The notes beneath the pieces are model-generated. The model had not been told where the DNA came from. It made no database searches and saw only the letters and a program-made list of their open reading frames with translations. The translations under genes were made by a program, and so were the position numbers. Of a stretch of DNA of 64,000 nt, positions 9,090 to 17,682 are shown one piece after another (position 1 is the first letter of the stretch; each line of letters opens with the position of its first letter). The stretch is from Solibacillus sp. FSL R7-0668 (GTDB taxonomy: Bacteria; Bacillota; Bacilli; Bacillales_A; Planococcaceae): NCBI RefSeq assembly GCF_038006205.1, contig NZ_JBBOUU010000001.1:2606001-2670000 (forward strand), read 5' to 3'.

Positions 9090-9872
9090 TTATAACATAG
9101 TAGCAAAGGCTTCTCCCATTTTTATCTTTGCCCCATGCGTTACGTTGTCGCAAAATGCCACTGCATCTCGTTCGAATAGCATGACAACCGTCGAACCAAA
9201 TGCAAAATAGCCGACTTCCTCACCTTTCGTCCACTGGCTCGTTGTATTCGTTAACTCAATCGAATTGACAAAGGTTGCTCCTACTTTTATAAATGCCGTT
9301 TCATGCAAAGCATCATATTTTATTTCACTAATCATACGATAATTATGGCTAATTGGTTTTTTTCCATATTCAAGACCCATTTGATTGACTGGATATGATT
9401 TTTGTCCGAGTACATACTGGCGTGTGATCCGTCCGTCAATTGGGCTATGTATGCGGTGGTAATCTGCTGGGCTTAAATAAAAGACAATATAGGTGCCCTC
9501 CTCATAGCGCTTTGCTTGCTTAGTCGAACCGAGTAAAGCGGCTAGTGAATAGGGCTTGTTTTTCACGGTAAACATCATGCCCTCTGTTATTTGCCCAAAC
9601 GCTTCAATTTTTGCATCTACGGGACTGGCAAATTTCGTTGGGCAATGAGCTACGGGTCTTGCATCCGCTTTCAACTCACGCACAAAAAAATCATGTAAAC
9701 TTGTAAATTGTTGTGGTGATTTTGAAACCTCTGATAGGTTAATTCCGTATATATTACTATAGCTTTTTATAAAGGATTTACTTATTCGTGATTGAGCAAC
9801 TGTTTGAAGCATTTTTGATGAAATTTTCCCATTCGAAAGTTCGATCAAATTTTGATATATTTTTTCCTTCAT
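9090..9872 (-). CDS. psd: phosphatidylserine decarboxylase
   Basis: Psd makes phosphatidylethanolamine from phosphatidylserine. The 260-residue proenzyme carries the self-cleavage motif FGST near the C terminus, where the serine becomes the pyruvoyl group, plus a conserved HRIHSPIDGRI segment. The ATG at 9872 is favoured over the GTG at 9878 because GGAGG is then nine bases upstream. It is divergent from pssA, which supplies its substrate, across about 277 bases. Confidence 0.94.
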   Translation of the reverse strand: MKEKIYQNLIELSNGKISSKMLQTVAQSRISKSFIKSYSNIYGINLSEVSKSPQQFTSLHDFFVRELKADARPVAHCPTKFASPVDAKIEAFGQITEGMMFTVKNKPYSLAALLGSTKQAKRYEEGTYIVFYLSPADYHRIHSPIDGRITRQYVLGQKSYPVNQMGLEYGKKPISHNYRMISEIKYDALHETAFIKVGATFVNSIELTNTTSQWTKGEEVGYFAFGSTVVMLFERDAVAFCDNVTHGAKIKMGEAFATML

Positions 9873-10149
9873 ATGCACTCGCCTCCATCGTTCATTTTTC
9901 GTATATTATCTACTAATAGTTTTTGACGTTTATTTTTGCACAGTGAAATTTCTAGCCACCACATAGCTGAATTGCTCGCACCATATCAGGCTTTTCAGAC
10001 CCTATTTTTACTGTTCAGAAATGCAGGATAAATATAAATTATATAATGGAAATGCACACAAATAAAGGGCTTATTATGAATAAACTACTACCTTTTTTTC
10101 AATTAACAAGTATAATAAAGAATAGCGAATGAGCAAAGGAGTGTTTCCG

Positions 10150-10689
10150 ATGTTTCTATTTCAGAAGGTGGATTCCACATTGAAAAAGATAAAAGCAAAT
10201 GCTGCAAATATTATAACAATTACTAATATGTCATTTGGTGGCGCTGCTATTATGGCGACGTTAAATGATTCATATAGCTACAGTGTCCTATTAATTTTTT
10301 TCGCAGCATTTTTAGACCGCTACGACGGAAAAGTAGCACGAAAATTTAATCAAGAGTCTGAATTAGGGAAACAACTCGATTCAATGGCTGATATTATTTC
10401 GTTTGGTGTCGCACCTGCCCTCTTAATGTATGAAATGGCTTTAATCGATGCTGGTGTTTCGGGAATGATGATGCCCGTATTATTTATCGCAGCTGGTGCA
10501 ATCCGTTTAGCACGTTTTAATGTTATGGATTCAACAGGTTATTTCGTAGGATTACCCATTACAGCGGCGGGTACGCTACTTACATTTTCATATTTCTTTA
10601 CGGATATACTATCAACGCAATTTTACATGATTTTGTTCCCTGTACTTGCGGTCATGATGGTTAGTACATTTACATTAAAAAAAGTGTAG
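10150..10689 (+). CDS. pssA: CDP-diacylglycerol-serine O-phosphatidyltransferase
   Basis: PssA makes phosphatidylserine from CDP-diacylglycerol and serine. The 179-residue membrane protein contains the full CDP-alcohol phosphatidyltransferase signature, DG..AR followed by G...D...D (from DGKVARKF to GKQLDSMAD). The ATG at 10150 has AAGGAG eight bases upstream, better than the in-frame ATG at 10129. A TATAAT at 10111-10116 is a possible -10 without a good -35. The stop codon lies inside the terminator stem. Confidence 0.93.
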   Translation: MFLFQKVDSTLKKIKANAANIITITNMSFGGAAIMATLNDSYSYSVLLIFFAAFLDRYDGKVARKFNQESELGKQLDSMADIISFGVAPALLMYEMALIDAGVSGMMMPVLFIAAGAIRLARFNVMDSTGYFVGLPITAAGTLLTFSYFFTDILSTQFYMILFPVLAVMMVSTFTLKKV

Positions 10690-10713
10690 GCACTTAAAGT
10701 CCTACACTTTTTT
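10677..10713 (+). terminator. pssA terminator
   Basis: AAAGTGTAGG (10681-10690) and CCTACACTTT (10701-10710) form a perfect ten-base stem followed by T residues. The TAG stop of pssA is part of the ascending arm. Confidence 0.85.
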
Positions 10714-10741
10714 CATGCGCTGACGAAATGTATCATATACT
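10713..10741 (+). promoter_or_regulatory. possible sigma-E-type promoter for sigK
   Basis: CATATACT at 10734-10741 fits the mother-cell -10 pattern CATANNNT and lies 26 bases before the TTG of sigK. The -35 position (TCATGCG, 10713-10719) matches only partly. Sigma-E control of sigK is known in Bacillus; the assignment here is inference. Confidence 0.35.
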
Positions 10742-10766
10742 GTCGAAAACATGAAAGGAGATTTCT

Positions 10767-11471
10767 TTGAGCGGTGTTTTAACTGTACTGCTTCAACTTT
10801 GGCTTGAGTTCCCTGCACTTGTCGGCTATTTAAAAGGGCAAACCTTTTCGAAGCCACTCAGTCGTGAACGAGAACAGCAAGTAATTGCCCGCTTTATGGA
10901 AGGTGACGAACAGGCTCGGATTGAATTAATCGAGCATAATATGCGACTTGTCGCGCATGTCGTCAAAAAATTTCATCCCCCACACGAATTGCTTGATGAT
11001 TATATTTCAATTGGCACGATTGGTTTAATGAAAGCTGTCAGTAGTTTTACCCCTGAAAAGAAAACCCGCCTAGCTACGTATGCCGCGCGCTGTATCGAAA
11101 ATGAAATTCTCATGTATTTACGCACACAAAAAAAGGTACAAAAAGACGTATCCCTTTTTGAACCGATTGGAATCGATAAAGATGGCCAATCCCTTCAAAT
11201 TCGTGATTTACTTCAGCTTGATGAACCCACTGCTATCGAAAAAATCGAAAAGAAGGAAGATTTCGCGAAGCTGTATCATTATTTAAACACACTCGATCCG
11301 CGTGAACTCGAAATCATCTCCTACCGCTATGGCTTGCAAAACTTTGATCCACACACACAAAAAGAAATCGCCACACGCCTTAATATTTCACGTAGCTACG
11401 TATCCCGGATTGAAAAACGAGCACTCATCAAGCTGTATCAGCAGTTTAAGCATAATGAAAACCAACATTAG
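10767..11471 (+). CDS. sigK: sporulation sigma factor K precursor, uninterrupted
   Basis: This is pro-sigma-K, the late mother-cell sigma factor, 234 residues. A hydrophobic N-terminal pro-sequence of about 20 residues (before YLKGQTF) is the part removed by SpoIVFB. Region 2 follows (GDEQARIELIEHNMRLVAHVVKKF, LISIGTIGL-like, TYAARCIENEI), and region 4 ends with ISRSYVSRIEKRAL. The TTG start has AAAGGAG six bases upstream. The gene is a single continuous frame with no skin-type element. It is near an intact spoIVFB in this window. Confidence 0.94.
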   Translation: MSGVLTVLLQLWLEFPALVGYLKGQTFSKPLSREREQQVIARFMEGDEQARIELIEHNMRLVAHVVKKFHPPHELLDDYISIGTIGLMKAVSSFTPEKKTRLATYAARCIENEILMYLRTQKKVQKDVSLFEPIGIDKDGQSLQIRDLLQLDEPTAIEKIEKKEDFAKLYHYLNTLDPRELEIISYRYGLQNFDPHTQKEIATRLNISRSYVSRIEKRALIKLYQQFKHNENQH

Positions 11472-11495
11472 CGTGAGTTATACGATTTTAACATT

Positions 11496-11535
11496 GTAAA
11501 AAGGGCACTTTGCGATTTGCAAAGTACCCCTTTCA
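11496..11535. terminator. bidirectional terminator between sigK and mtnN
   Basis: AAGGGCACTTTGC (from 11501) pairs with GCAAAGTACCCCTT with a small bulge. T-rich tails occur on both strands, stronger on the minus side (TTTTT). It serves the convergent genes sigK and mtnN. Confidence 0.75.
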
Positions 11536-11564
11536 ATTAAGCATTAATGAAAACGCATTTCGAA

Positions 11565-12257
11565 TTATAATTTTGTAATGGCCTTTAATACGATCTCTGT
11601 CGAATGCTTTGCTGCTACTGATAAAAACTCATCGAAGCTAATATTTGATTCTTGACCTGCGATATCAGATAACGCACGGATTACAACAAAGGGTGTGCCA
11701 AATTGGTAGCAAACTTGCGCTACGGCCGCTGCTTCCATTTCAACTGCTTTCATTGTTGGGAAGTCTTTACGCACCGCCTCAACGCGAACAGGATTGCTCA
11801 TAAAGACATCACCTGAACAAATTAAGCCTACCGCTGCGTTGTGCTCGCCTACTTCCGCTACTGCTTGTTTAGCCACTTCCATTAGCTTTTCATCTGAAAG
11901 ATATGCTGCTGGCATGCCCGCCATTTGTCCAATTTCATAACCAAAAATCGTCACATCACAATCATGGTGGCGGACTTCATCAGAAATGACAATATCGCCT
12001 ACGTTTAATGCACGATCAAAGCCACCCGCTGAACCTGTGTTAATTACAACATCTGGCTGATACTTTTCTAGTAAGATTGTTGTCGACATTGCGGCGTTTA
12101 CTTTACCGATTCCACTTTTTAAAAGCACTACTTCTTTGCCTTCGTATGTACCTGTTGTATATTCGCTGTTTGCGATTGTTTCTGAATGTGGGTTTTGCAA
12201 TGCTGCGCGTAATAATTCTACTTCTTGTTCCATTGCCCCAATTACTGCGATTTTCAT
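11565..12257 (-). CDS. mtnN: 5'-methylthioadenosine/S-adenosylhomocysteine nucleosidase
   Basis: MtnN cleaves adenine from methylthioadenosine and S-adenosylhomocysteine in methyl recycling. The 230-residue protein starts [13 protein letters not shown] and has the family's GSAGGF phosphate region, the substrate segment [12 protein letters not shown] near residue 175, and the catalytic Asp in ALSDIAG. GGAGG lies seven bases before the ATG at 12257. In Bacillus subtilis it is in the same neighbourhood as yrrS and greA. Confidence 0.94.
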   Translation of the reverse strand: MKIAVIGAMEQEVELLRAALQNPHSETIANSEYTTGTYEGKEVVLLKSGIGKVNAAMSTTILLEKYQPDVVINTGSAGGFDRALNVGDIVISDEVRHHDCDVTIFGYEIGQMAGMPAAYLSDEKLMEVAKQAVAEVGEHNAAVGLICSGDVFMSNPVRVEAVRKDFPTMKAVEMEAAAVAQVCYQFGTPFVVIRALSDIAGQESNISFDEFLSVAAKHSTEIVLKAITKL

Positions 12258-12385
12258 GTTTGTTCCTCCAATAATCAATTACGCCAAGACATAATTGTAT
12301 CCAAATTCATTTCAAGCCCAGGACATCTGCCAGGGCTCTACTTAAAGTACTCAATTCCACTGCACTTCGTCAAGCTTAAATATCG
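12258..12385 (-). other. leader region of mtnN with a small hairpin
   Basis: The 128 bases between yrrS and mtnN contain AGCCC (12315-12319) pairing with GGGCT (12333-12337) and nothing that looks coding. I cannot identify it as a known riboswitch. It could be a dispersed intergenic repeat or a leader hairpin. Confidence 0.3.
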
Positions 12386-13060
12386 TTAATAGGCATCTTC
12401 TACCGTATTTAATACTTCTAAGCGTGTTGGTTTCCAGCCCTCTCCGTCAATCCATTCGATGCTGACACGATACATTTGCTCTTTATCCATGGATGTGACA
12501 ACGGCAATGGCAGTTGATGCACTACCATTATTTTTTATTCTTAACACAATACTATTCTCTTGCTCTAAGTCAAGCACGCTAAATATGGCCTTTAGCTTCT
12601 CTTCATAATCGATATGACCTTTTTCAAATATCGACTCATGAGTACCCGTTTGCTCTGTCGGGTAGGCTGTCCACGTATCATTTACTTGAACTTCCTGTAC
12701 AATTGGATCTGCTGAAGGAAGTACCGTATTTTCTACGACATCGGTTGTTTCTTCAGCATTATCAGTTTCCTCAGTCACATTTTCATCGTCTTGGTCGTTT
12801 TCATCCGTTATACCTGTACCCGTTTGATCTTCGCCCGATTGTTGCTCATCTGAAGAAACTTGCTCGTTTGCATCCTTTGCTTCTGCCTGATCATTTGGTA
12901 CTGGATCTTTTGATAATATTATCGCTAATGTTGCCACAATCGCTATTGCTACAATGGCAATCAATACATTTAAATTTTTGTTGACCCTATCAAATTTTGT
13001 ATTTTGCGCCTTTTCTTCTGCATATTGCTGTCTTGTTTGAAAGCGTCGTTTACGTTCCAT
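12386..13060 (-). CDS. yrrS: YrrS/DUF1510 membrane-anchored protein
   Basis: A 224-residue protein with a basic cytoplasmic N terminus (MERKRRFQTRQQY), one membrane span at about residues 32-50, a very acidic low-complexity linker (D/E/Q/T-rich, about 55-115), and a C-terminal DUF1510-type domain. In Bacillus subtilis the homologue lies between greA and a penicillin-binding protein gene, and a role linked to the cell wall is suspected but not established. AGGGGGGA precedes the ATG. Confidence 0.85.
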   Translation of the reverse strand: MERKRRFQTRQQYAEEKAQNTKFDRVNKNLNVLIAIVAIAIVATLAIILSKDPVPNDQAEAKDANEQVSSDEQQSGEDQTGTGITDENDQDDENVTEETDNAEETTDVVENTVLPSADPIVQEVQVNDTWTAYPTEQTGTHESIFEKGHIDYEEKLKAIFSVLDLEQENSIVLRIKNNGSASTAIAVVTSMDKEQMYRVSIEWIDGEGWKPTRLEVLNTVEDAY

Positions 13061-13148
13061 CTCAATCCCCCCTATGCCTGTACATATTGTAGCAAAAAGA
13101 AAAGCAGTTAGCGAATGAGAGCTAACTGCTTCTTACATAAAAATTCAA

Positions 13149-13634
13149 TTATTTAATATCTAAAATAACAACTTCCATGTCGCCGCCTGGTGTTGTTAAT
13201 TTTACTACATCATCGACTTGTTTGCCCATCAATGCTTTTGCGATTGGTGAGTCATTTGAAATTTTCCCTTCAATTGGGTCTGCCTCTGCTGAACCTACGA
13301 TTGTATAAGATTCTTCAAAGTTTGCACGCTTGCCATCGATGAGCTCATCGAATGTAATCGTTTTGCCAAGAGACACAACGTTTGTAGTAGCGTCTTCCGT
13401 AATGATTAATGCATTACGTAGCATTTGCTCGATTAAAGAAATACGTCCTTCCACGAATCCTTGCTCTTCTTTTGCTGAATCGTACTCAGAGTTCTCTGAT
13501 AAGTCACCAAAAGAACGTGCTACTTTAATACGCTCTACTACTTCTGGGCGTTTTACTGTTTTTAATTCGTTTAACTCATTTTCTAATTTTGCTTTACCTT
13601 CAAGTGTCATTGGATATTGTTTTTCGTTTGACAT
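13149..13634 (-). CDS. greA: transcription elongation factor GreA
   Basis: GreA enters the RNA polymerase secondary channel and stimulates cleavage of backtracked RNA. At 161 residues it has the N-terminal coiled coil with the acidic tip ([15 protein letters not shown] near residues 45-60) and the C-terminal FKBP-like domain ([14 protein letters not shown]). GGAGGAG precedes the ATG. It is downstream of udk in the same direction but separated by 266 bases containing a large inverted repeat. Confidence 0.96.
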   Translation of the reverse strand: MSNEKQYPMTLEGKAKLENELNELKTVKRPEVVERIKVARSFGDLSENSEYDSAKEEQGFVEGRISLIEQMLRNALIITEDATTNVVSLGKTITFDELIDGKRANFEESYTIVGSAEADPIEGKISNDSPIAKALMGKQVDDVVKLTTPGGDMEVVILDIK

Positions 13635-13758
13635 TTGTTCTCACTCCTCCGTTATACCTTGAAAACGTTTACTTATTCCATTTTCATATTGCTGACTTTA
13701 TTCTTATTTCGAACAAAGTTTACAAATCAAATTTTTTGTTCATAAATAACAGAAAACC

Positions 13759-13827
13759 CGACTACTAGTTTACGGTATGTGTAAAGATTGCTAAATAGAA
13801 TCTTTACACAGCGTTTACTAGCAGCCG
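13759..13827. repeat. composite inverted repeat between udk and greA
   Basis: The inner arms TGTGTAAAGATT (13778-13789) and AATCTTTACACA (13799-13810) pair perfectly over 12 bp with a nine-base loop. Outer arms at 13759-13774 and 13812-13827 pair at about 12 of 16 positions, making a hairpin of about 69 bases. On the minus strand it is followed by GGGTTTTC, a weak terminator-like tail. It could be the udk terminator or a protein-binding dyad. Confidence 0.6.
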
Positions 13828-13900
13828 AATTTCATCTTTGCTTATTTATGTGTTGTTTCCATAATTGAAATGCAATATTTGTAAATACTACACCATCATA

Positions 13901-14539
13901 TTACAAGTTCGCATCAGTTTCAAGAATTGTTTTTATTTTCGTTACCATCAAATCAATTGCCACGTTATTATCGCCACCTTCTGGGATAATCACATCCGCA
14001 TAGCGTTTTGTTGGTTCGATAAATAAATTATGCATCGGACGTACTGCCGATAAATATTGCTCGATTACTGAATCTGCTGTACGACCACGGTCTTTAATAT
14101 CACGTTGAATACGGCGAATGATGCGCAAATCCGAATCCGTATCTACGAATAATTTAATATCCATTAAATCACGTAAACGCTCATCCTCTAACACTAAAAT
14201 ACCTTCCAGGATAATGACATCTTTGGGCTCAACATGAATAATTTCTTGTGAACGTGTATGCTGCACATAATCGTAAACAGGCTTTTCTACCGATTGATAA
14301 TCTAATAAGCTGTTCACATGTTCGATTAATAAGTCTGTATCGAATGCTAATGGATGGTCATAGTTTGTCAGTAAACGTTCATCAAACGTCATATGGCTTT
14401 GGTCTTTGTAATAATAGTCTTGTTCAATCACAACAACTGAATCTTCACGGAAAACATCATAAATGGCACGTGTAACACTCGTTTTACCTGAGCATGAACC
14501 ACCAGCAATCCCGATGACAACTGGGCGCTTCTTTGTCAT
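13901..14539 (-). CDS. udk: uridine kinase
   Basis: Udk phosphorylates uridine and cytidine for pyrimidine salvage. The 212-residue protein has the P-loop GGSCSGKTS near residue 13 and the family's [11 protein letters not shown] and [10 protein letters not shown] segments. Its ATG directly follows the stop of trhP2 (TAAATG), with AAAGGAG nine bases upstream, so it belongs to the trmR-trhP1-trhP2-udk operon. Confidence 0.95.
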   Translation of the reverse strand: MTKKRPVVIGIAGGSCSGKTSVTRAIYDVFREDSVVVIEQDYYYKDQSHMTFDERLLTNYDHPLAFDTDLLIEHVNSLLDYQSVEKPVYDYVQHTRSQEIIHVEPKDVIILEGILVLEDERLRDLMDIKLFVDTDSDLRIIRRIQRDIKDRGRTADSVIEQYLSAVRPMHNLFIEPTKRYADVIIPEGGDNNVAIDLMVTKIKTILETDANL

Positions 14540-15817
14540 TTAGTTGTTCTCCTTTCGCATCATATCAAAGTGCGAAATCGGTTGATCCACTTTGAATTTC
14601 ACGATTTGTAATGGATGACGGGCAACATCTAGCTCATTGCCATCCTCGTCCCAAATTTGGCCGACTGTCATTTTGAATGTTTCGATGTTTGGACCGAAAA
14701 ATTCAATTGTATCGCCTGGTTTGAAGTAGTTACGCTGCTCTAATGTGACCATTTGCGTCTCTGCATCATAGTCCATGACAAAGCCGGCGAAATCCCATTT
14801 CATTTTGTGTGAGTGGAAACCGAACATTTGCTGTTTGTAGCTTGGCTCACCTTCAAAGAATGATGAAGCCGTTGCACGGTTTGCACAGCGCGCTAATTCT
14901 TCTAGCCATTCTTTTTGGAATGAGAAGTTCTCAGGGTCTGCACAGTATGCGTCAATTACTTTACGATATACAGAGACAACTGTTGCAACGTAGTGAATTG
15001 ATTTCATACGGCCTTCCACTTTTAATGAGTCAATGCCAAGCTCAATCATATGTGGAATCGATTCGATTAATTTTAAATCTTTCGGGCTCATCGCGAAAGG
15101 TGCTTCCCCTTCGTTAAATAACGCCACTTCTTCGCCATCTTTTTCTTCGTATAGGTCATAATCCCAACGACAAGATTGACAACAGCCACCACGGTTTGAG
15201 TCACGTGCTGTCATATGGTTCGATAATGTACAACGACCAGAGTAAGCGATACACATTGCCCCGTGCACGAATGCCTCGATTTCAATGTCTACTTCCTCTT
15301 TCATTTTGCGCATTTCCTCGCCGCCAACTTCACGTGCTAAAACGACACGCTCTAAACCTTCGTCCTTCCAATACTTCACTGCTTTCCAGTTCGAAAGGGA
15401 TTGCTGTGTCGAAAGGTGAATTTCTAAAGATGGTGCTGCTTTTTTACAAGTTTCGATAATTAATGGGTCGGCTACGATAATCCCTTTAACGCCGGCCCCT
15501 TCAATCGCTTGTAAATAGTCTTCCAGCCCGTCCATGTTTTCGTTATGGGCAAAGATATTTGTCGTAACATAAATAACCGCGCCATATTTATTGGCGAACT
15601 CGACGCCTTCCTTCATTTCCTCAATTGTGAAGTTCCCTGCGTTTGAACGTAGACCAAATTCTTGACCGCCGATAAATACAGCATCAGCGCCGTAATGAAC
15701 GGCAACTTTTAATTTTTCTAAGCTTCCTGCTGGTGCTAGAAGCTCAGGTTTTTTCGTAATGATTGTTTTTCCGTTAATTGTCTCACGGATTTTTTCGTTT
15801 TGAATTAACTGTAGCAT
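14540..15817 (-). CDS. trhP2: U32 family tRNA hydroxylation protein TrhP2
   Basis: A 425-residue member of the peptidase U32 family (YrrO). In Bacillus subtilis TrhP1/TrhP2 make 5-hydroxyuridine at the tRNA wobble position using prephenate. The family start KPELLAPAGSLEKLK and the cysteine cluster (GAMCIAYSGRC, then GGCCQSC near residue 200-225) for a likely iron-sulfur centre are visible. AAGGAG precedes the start. It lies 19 bases downstream of trhP1. Confidence 0.9.
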   Translation of the reverse strand: MLQLIQNEKIRETINGKTIITKKPELLAPAGSLEKLKVAVHYGADAVFIGGQEFGLRSNAGNFTIEEMKEGVEFANKYGAVIYVTTNIFAHNENMDGLEDYLQAIEGAGVKGIIVADPLIIETCKKAAPSLEIHLSTQQSLSNWKAVKYWKDEGLERVVLAREVGGEEMRKMKEEVDIEIEAFVHGAMCIAYSGRCTLSNHMTARDSNRGGCCQSCRWDYDLYEEKDGEEVALFNEGEAPFAMSPKDLKLIESIPHMIELGIDSLKVEGRMKSIHYVATVVSVYRKVIDAYCADPENFSFQKEWLEELARCANRATASSFFEGEPSYKQQMFGFHSHKMKWDFAGFVMDYDAETQMVTLEQRNYFKPGDTIEFFGPNIETFKMTVGQIWDEDGNELDVARHPLQIVKFKVDQPISHFDMMRKENN

Positions 15818-15836
15818 ACTGCCTTCGTTCTCCTTC

Positions 15837-16769
15837 CTAGTAAACTGTTTCTTTGTAGATGAAGCCAGTATCCAGTGGACGTAACGCCGGCTGAATTGCC
15901 TCTACTTGCTCGAATAATTCAGATTTGATGTCTTCATACGCATCTTCACCTTGTTCAAAATACGTATCAATCGCCTTACGGTAAAGTGATGTTACCTTAA
16001 CGACATAATCAAACGTTTGTAAAATACCGTCGATTTTTAACGAATCAATGCCAGCTTCGAATAATTCGTTTAACTCCTCGATGATACACATATCATTTGG
16101 CGAATAAATATGCGTACCATTCATATCTTCATAAATTGGGTATTTATTTTTACGCTCTTTATCATGTAAGAACATGTTTTTATTGTCTTTACGGTTTTCG
16201 ATTTCCATCGCTTGATCGCGGTATAAGAAATAGTTACCTAAAAGAGAGCGCTTAGATTGGAACATACATGTCATGCCGTGCACTTGCACTTCAATTTCAT
16301 GCTTTGTATTTTCTTTAATTTCTATTACTTCATCAACTGAAAGCTCGCGTGCTAATACACCGCGCTTACTGCCGCGCTCGCCCCAATAATTCACTTGGAA
16401 CCAGTTAGTTGCTGTCGTTTCTGGGTTCCAATGTAATGGAATCGTAATGCCTAATTCACGGACGGCTACGATTACCGCTGGATCACCGAAAATCAGTGCG
16501 TCAACACCAATTCGTTGCATTTCTTGTAAATACACGTCTAGCGCTTCTAAACGATCGTTATGGAATAACACGTTCACCGCTACATATACTTTTTTACCTG
16601 CAGCATGAATCAGCTTTGTTGCCTCTTCTACTTGTGCTACTGTAAACTCTCCAGCTAATCGTAAGCCAAATTTTTGTTCACCAATTACAAAGGCATCTGC
16701 ACCTGCATCAAGTAATGCTACAACATGCTCAACCGATTGTGGTGTTACTAATAATTCTGGTTTTTTCAC
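15837..16769 (-). CDS. trhP1: U32 family tRNA hydroxylation protein TrhP1
   Basis: A 310-residue U32 family protein (YrrN), partner of TrhP2 in wobble 5-hydroxyuridine formation. It has the U32 start KPELLVTPQSVEHV and the VHGMTCMF segment but lacks most cysteines of the cluster seen in TrhP2. The GTG at 16769 is chosen because GAGGTG sits six bases upstream; an earlier in-frame start at 16790 would overlap trmR. Five bases separate it from trmR. Confidence 0.88.
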   Translation of the reverse strand: MKKPELLVTPQSVEHVVALLDAGADAFVIGEQKFGLRLAGEFTVAQVEEATKLIHAAGKKVYVAVNVLFHNDRLEALDVYLQEMQRIGVDALIFGDPAVIVAVRELGITIPLHWNPETTATNWFQVNYWGERGSKRGVLARELSVDEVIEIKENTKHEIEVQVHGMTCMFQSKRSLLGNYFLYRDQAMEIENRKDNKNMFLHDKERKNKYPIYEDMNGTHIYSPNDMCIIEELNELFEAGIDSLKIDGILQTFDYVVKVTSLYRKAIDTYFEQGEDAYEDIKSELFEQVEAIQPALRPLDTGFIYKETVY

Positions 16770-16774
16770 ACTAA

Positions 16775-17407
16775 TCACCTCTTCAAACAAATTAACAAAC
16801 CATCGCCAACTGGGAAGAACGCACTTGTATAATCAGGATGCGCCATAATCCAATCAGAAAATGTTTTTAAATTTCGAATCATCGTTCTTTTTCTTCTCGG
16901 TACTTCTTTTATATCTAAATCTGAAAGCCCGTGCATATACATATTATCGATGTATAAAACGCCACCCGACGGAACGAGCGGTGCATACTTTTCGAAAAAC
17001 TTCATGTATTGCCCCTTTGCCGCATCAATAAAAACAGCATCAAAAGTAGGTTGAATGGATTCCACCTCTACTTCTAACGCATCGCCTTCAATGACTTGTA
17101 TACGGTCTTTTACCTGTGATCTTGCAATGAATTGTTTCGCATATTGTACACGCGACGCATCACGTTCAATTGTGACAATATGGCACGTTGGTAACGCTTG
17201 TGCCATACGCATTGCCGAATAGCCAATCGCCGTTCCAATTTCTAAAATTGATTTCGGATTTTGAATACGCAATAGCTGGTTTAATGATTCAATACCTGCA
17301 AGCTGCATAATTGGTACATGGTTTTCCTCTGCAAAGCGTTCCATTTCTAATAATAATTCATCACGTTCAGGAATGAAGGAAGCAATATAGGCATCTGATA
17401 ATTCCAT
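16775..17407 (-). CDS. trmR: tRNA 5-hydroxyuridine methyltransferase TrmR
   Basis: A 210-residue class I O-methyltransferase (YrrM). The Bacillus subtilis homologue converts tRNA 5-hydroxyuridine to 5-methoxyuridine. The O-methyltransferase core is visible (ILEIGTAIGYSAMRMA near residue 55, then VTIERDASR and FDAVFIDAAKGQY). Its position directly before trhP1 and trhP2 fits the sequential chemistry. AAAGGGAG precedes the ATG. It is the first gene of the operon. Confidence 0.9.
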   Translation of the reverse strand: MELSDAYIASFIPERDELLLEMERFAEENHVPIMQLAGIESLNQLLRIQNPKSILEIGTAIGYSAMRMAQALPTCHIVTIERDASRVQYAKQFIARSQVKDRIQVIEGDALEVEVESIQPTFDAVFIDAAKGQYMKFFEKYAPLVPSGGVLYIDNMYMHGLSDLDIKEVPRRKRTMIRNLKTFSDWIMAHPDYTSAFFPVGDGLLICLKR

Positions 17408-17667
17408 TCGTCAATCTCCCTTTACGTGTAGTTTTTGCGCATGTCTTTTCATAAGAAAAAAGACGAAACGTAAGATGTTTGCGCCTACAATTTTTTTTTA
17501 TATAAGGACAAAAAATCACAACTTATGATAGCACGAAAACAAGAGGAATGCGAATAATCTTTCCTAAAATCCGCCTTTTGACGTAAACAGCCAACCTGTT
17601 ACGAGTAATCAAGACTCAATTTTTAAAAATGTCTTTCTAAATTCGAAACTCTTTATTCTATTTTAAG
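17408..17667 (-). other. trmR upstream region, no gene
   Basis: This 260-base stretch between trmR and the insertion sequence shows no open frame worth calling. It holds the probable trmR promoter and ends with the left copy of the IS target duplication at 17661-17667. Confidence 0.6.
17525..17554 (-). promoter_or_regulatory. candidate sigma-A promoter of the trmR operon
   Basis: On the minus strand TTCGCA (17554-17549, four of six consensus positions) and TATCAT (17530-17525, five of six) are separated by 18 bases, about 118 bases before the trmR ATG. The IS inserted upstream of this site, so the operon probably keeps its own promoter. Confidence 0.4.
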
Positions 17668-17682
17668 TCATTAACGTTGCAT
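17661..17682. repeat. left IS end: target duplication and terminal repeat
   Basis: Target-site copy TTTTAAG (17661-17667) is followed by terminal repeat TCATTAACGTTGCAT (17668-17682), which matches the right end in inverted orientation at 14 of 15 positions. Confidence 0.75.

Noticed and set aside
12270-12340. Short minus-strand reading frame upstream of mtnN (ending ...[10 protein letters not shown])
   Set aside because: It has a stop just upstream, no ribosome-binding site, and covers only about 20 codons. I treat it as non-coding, though it could be a repeat-borne remnant.
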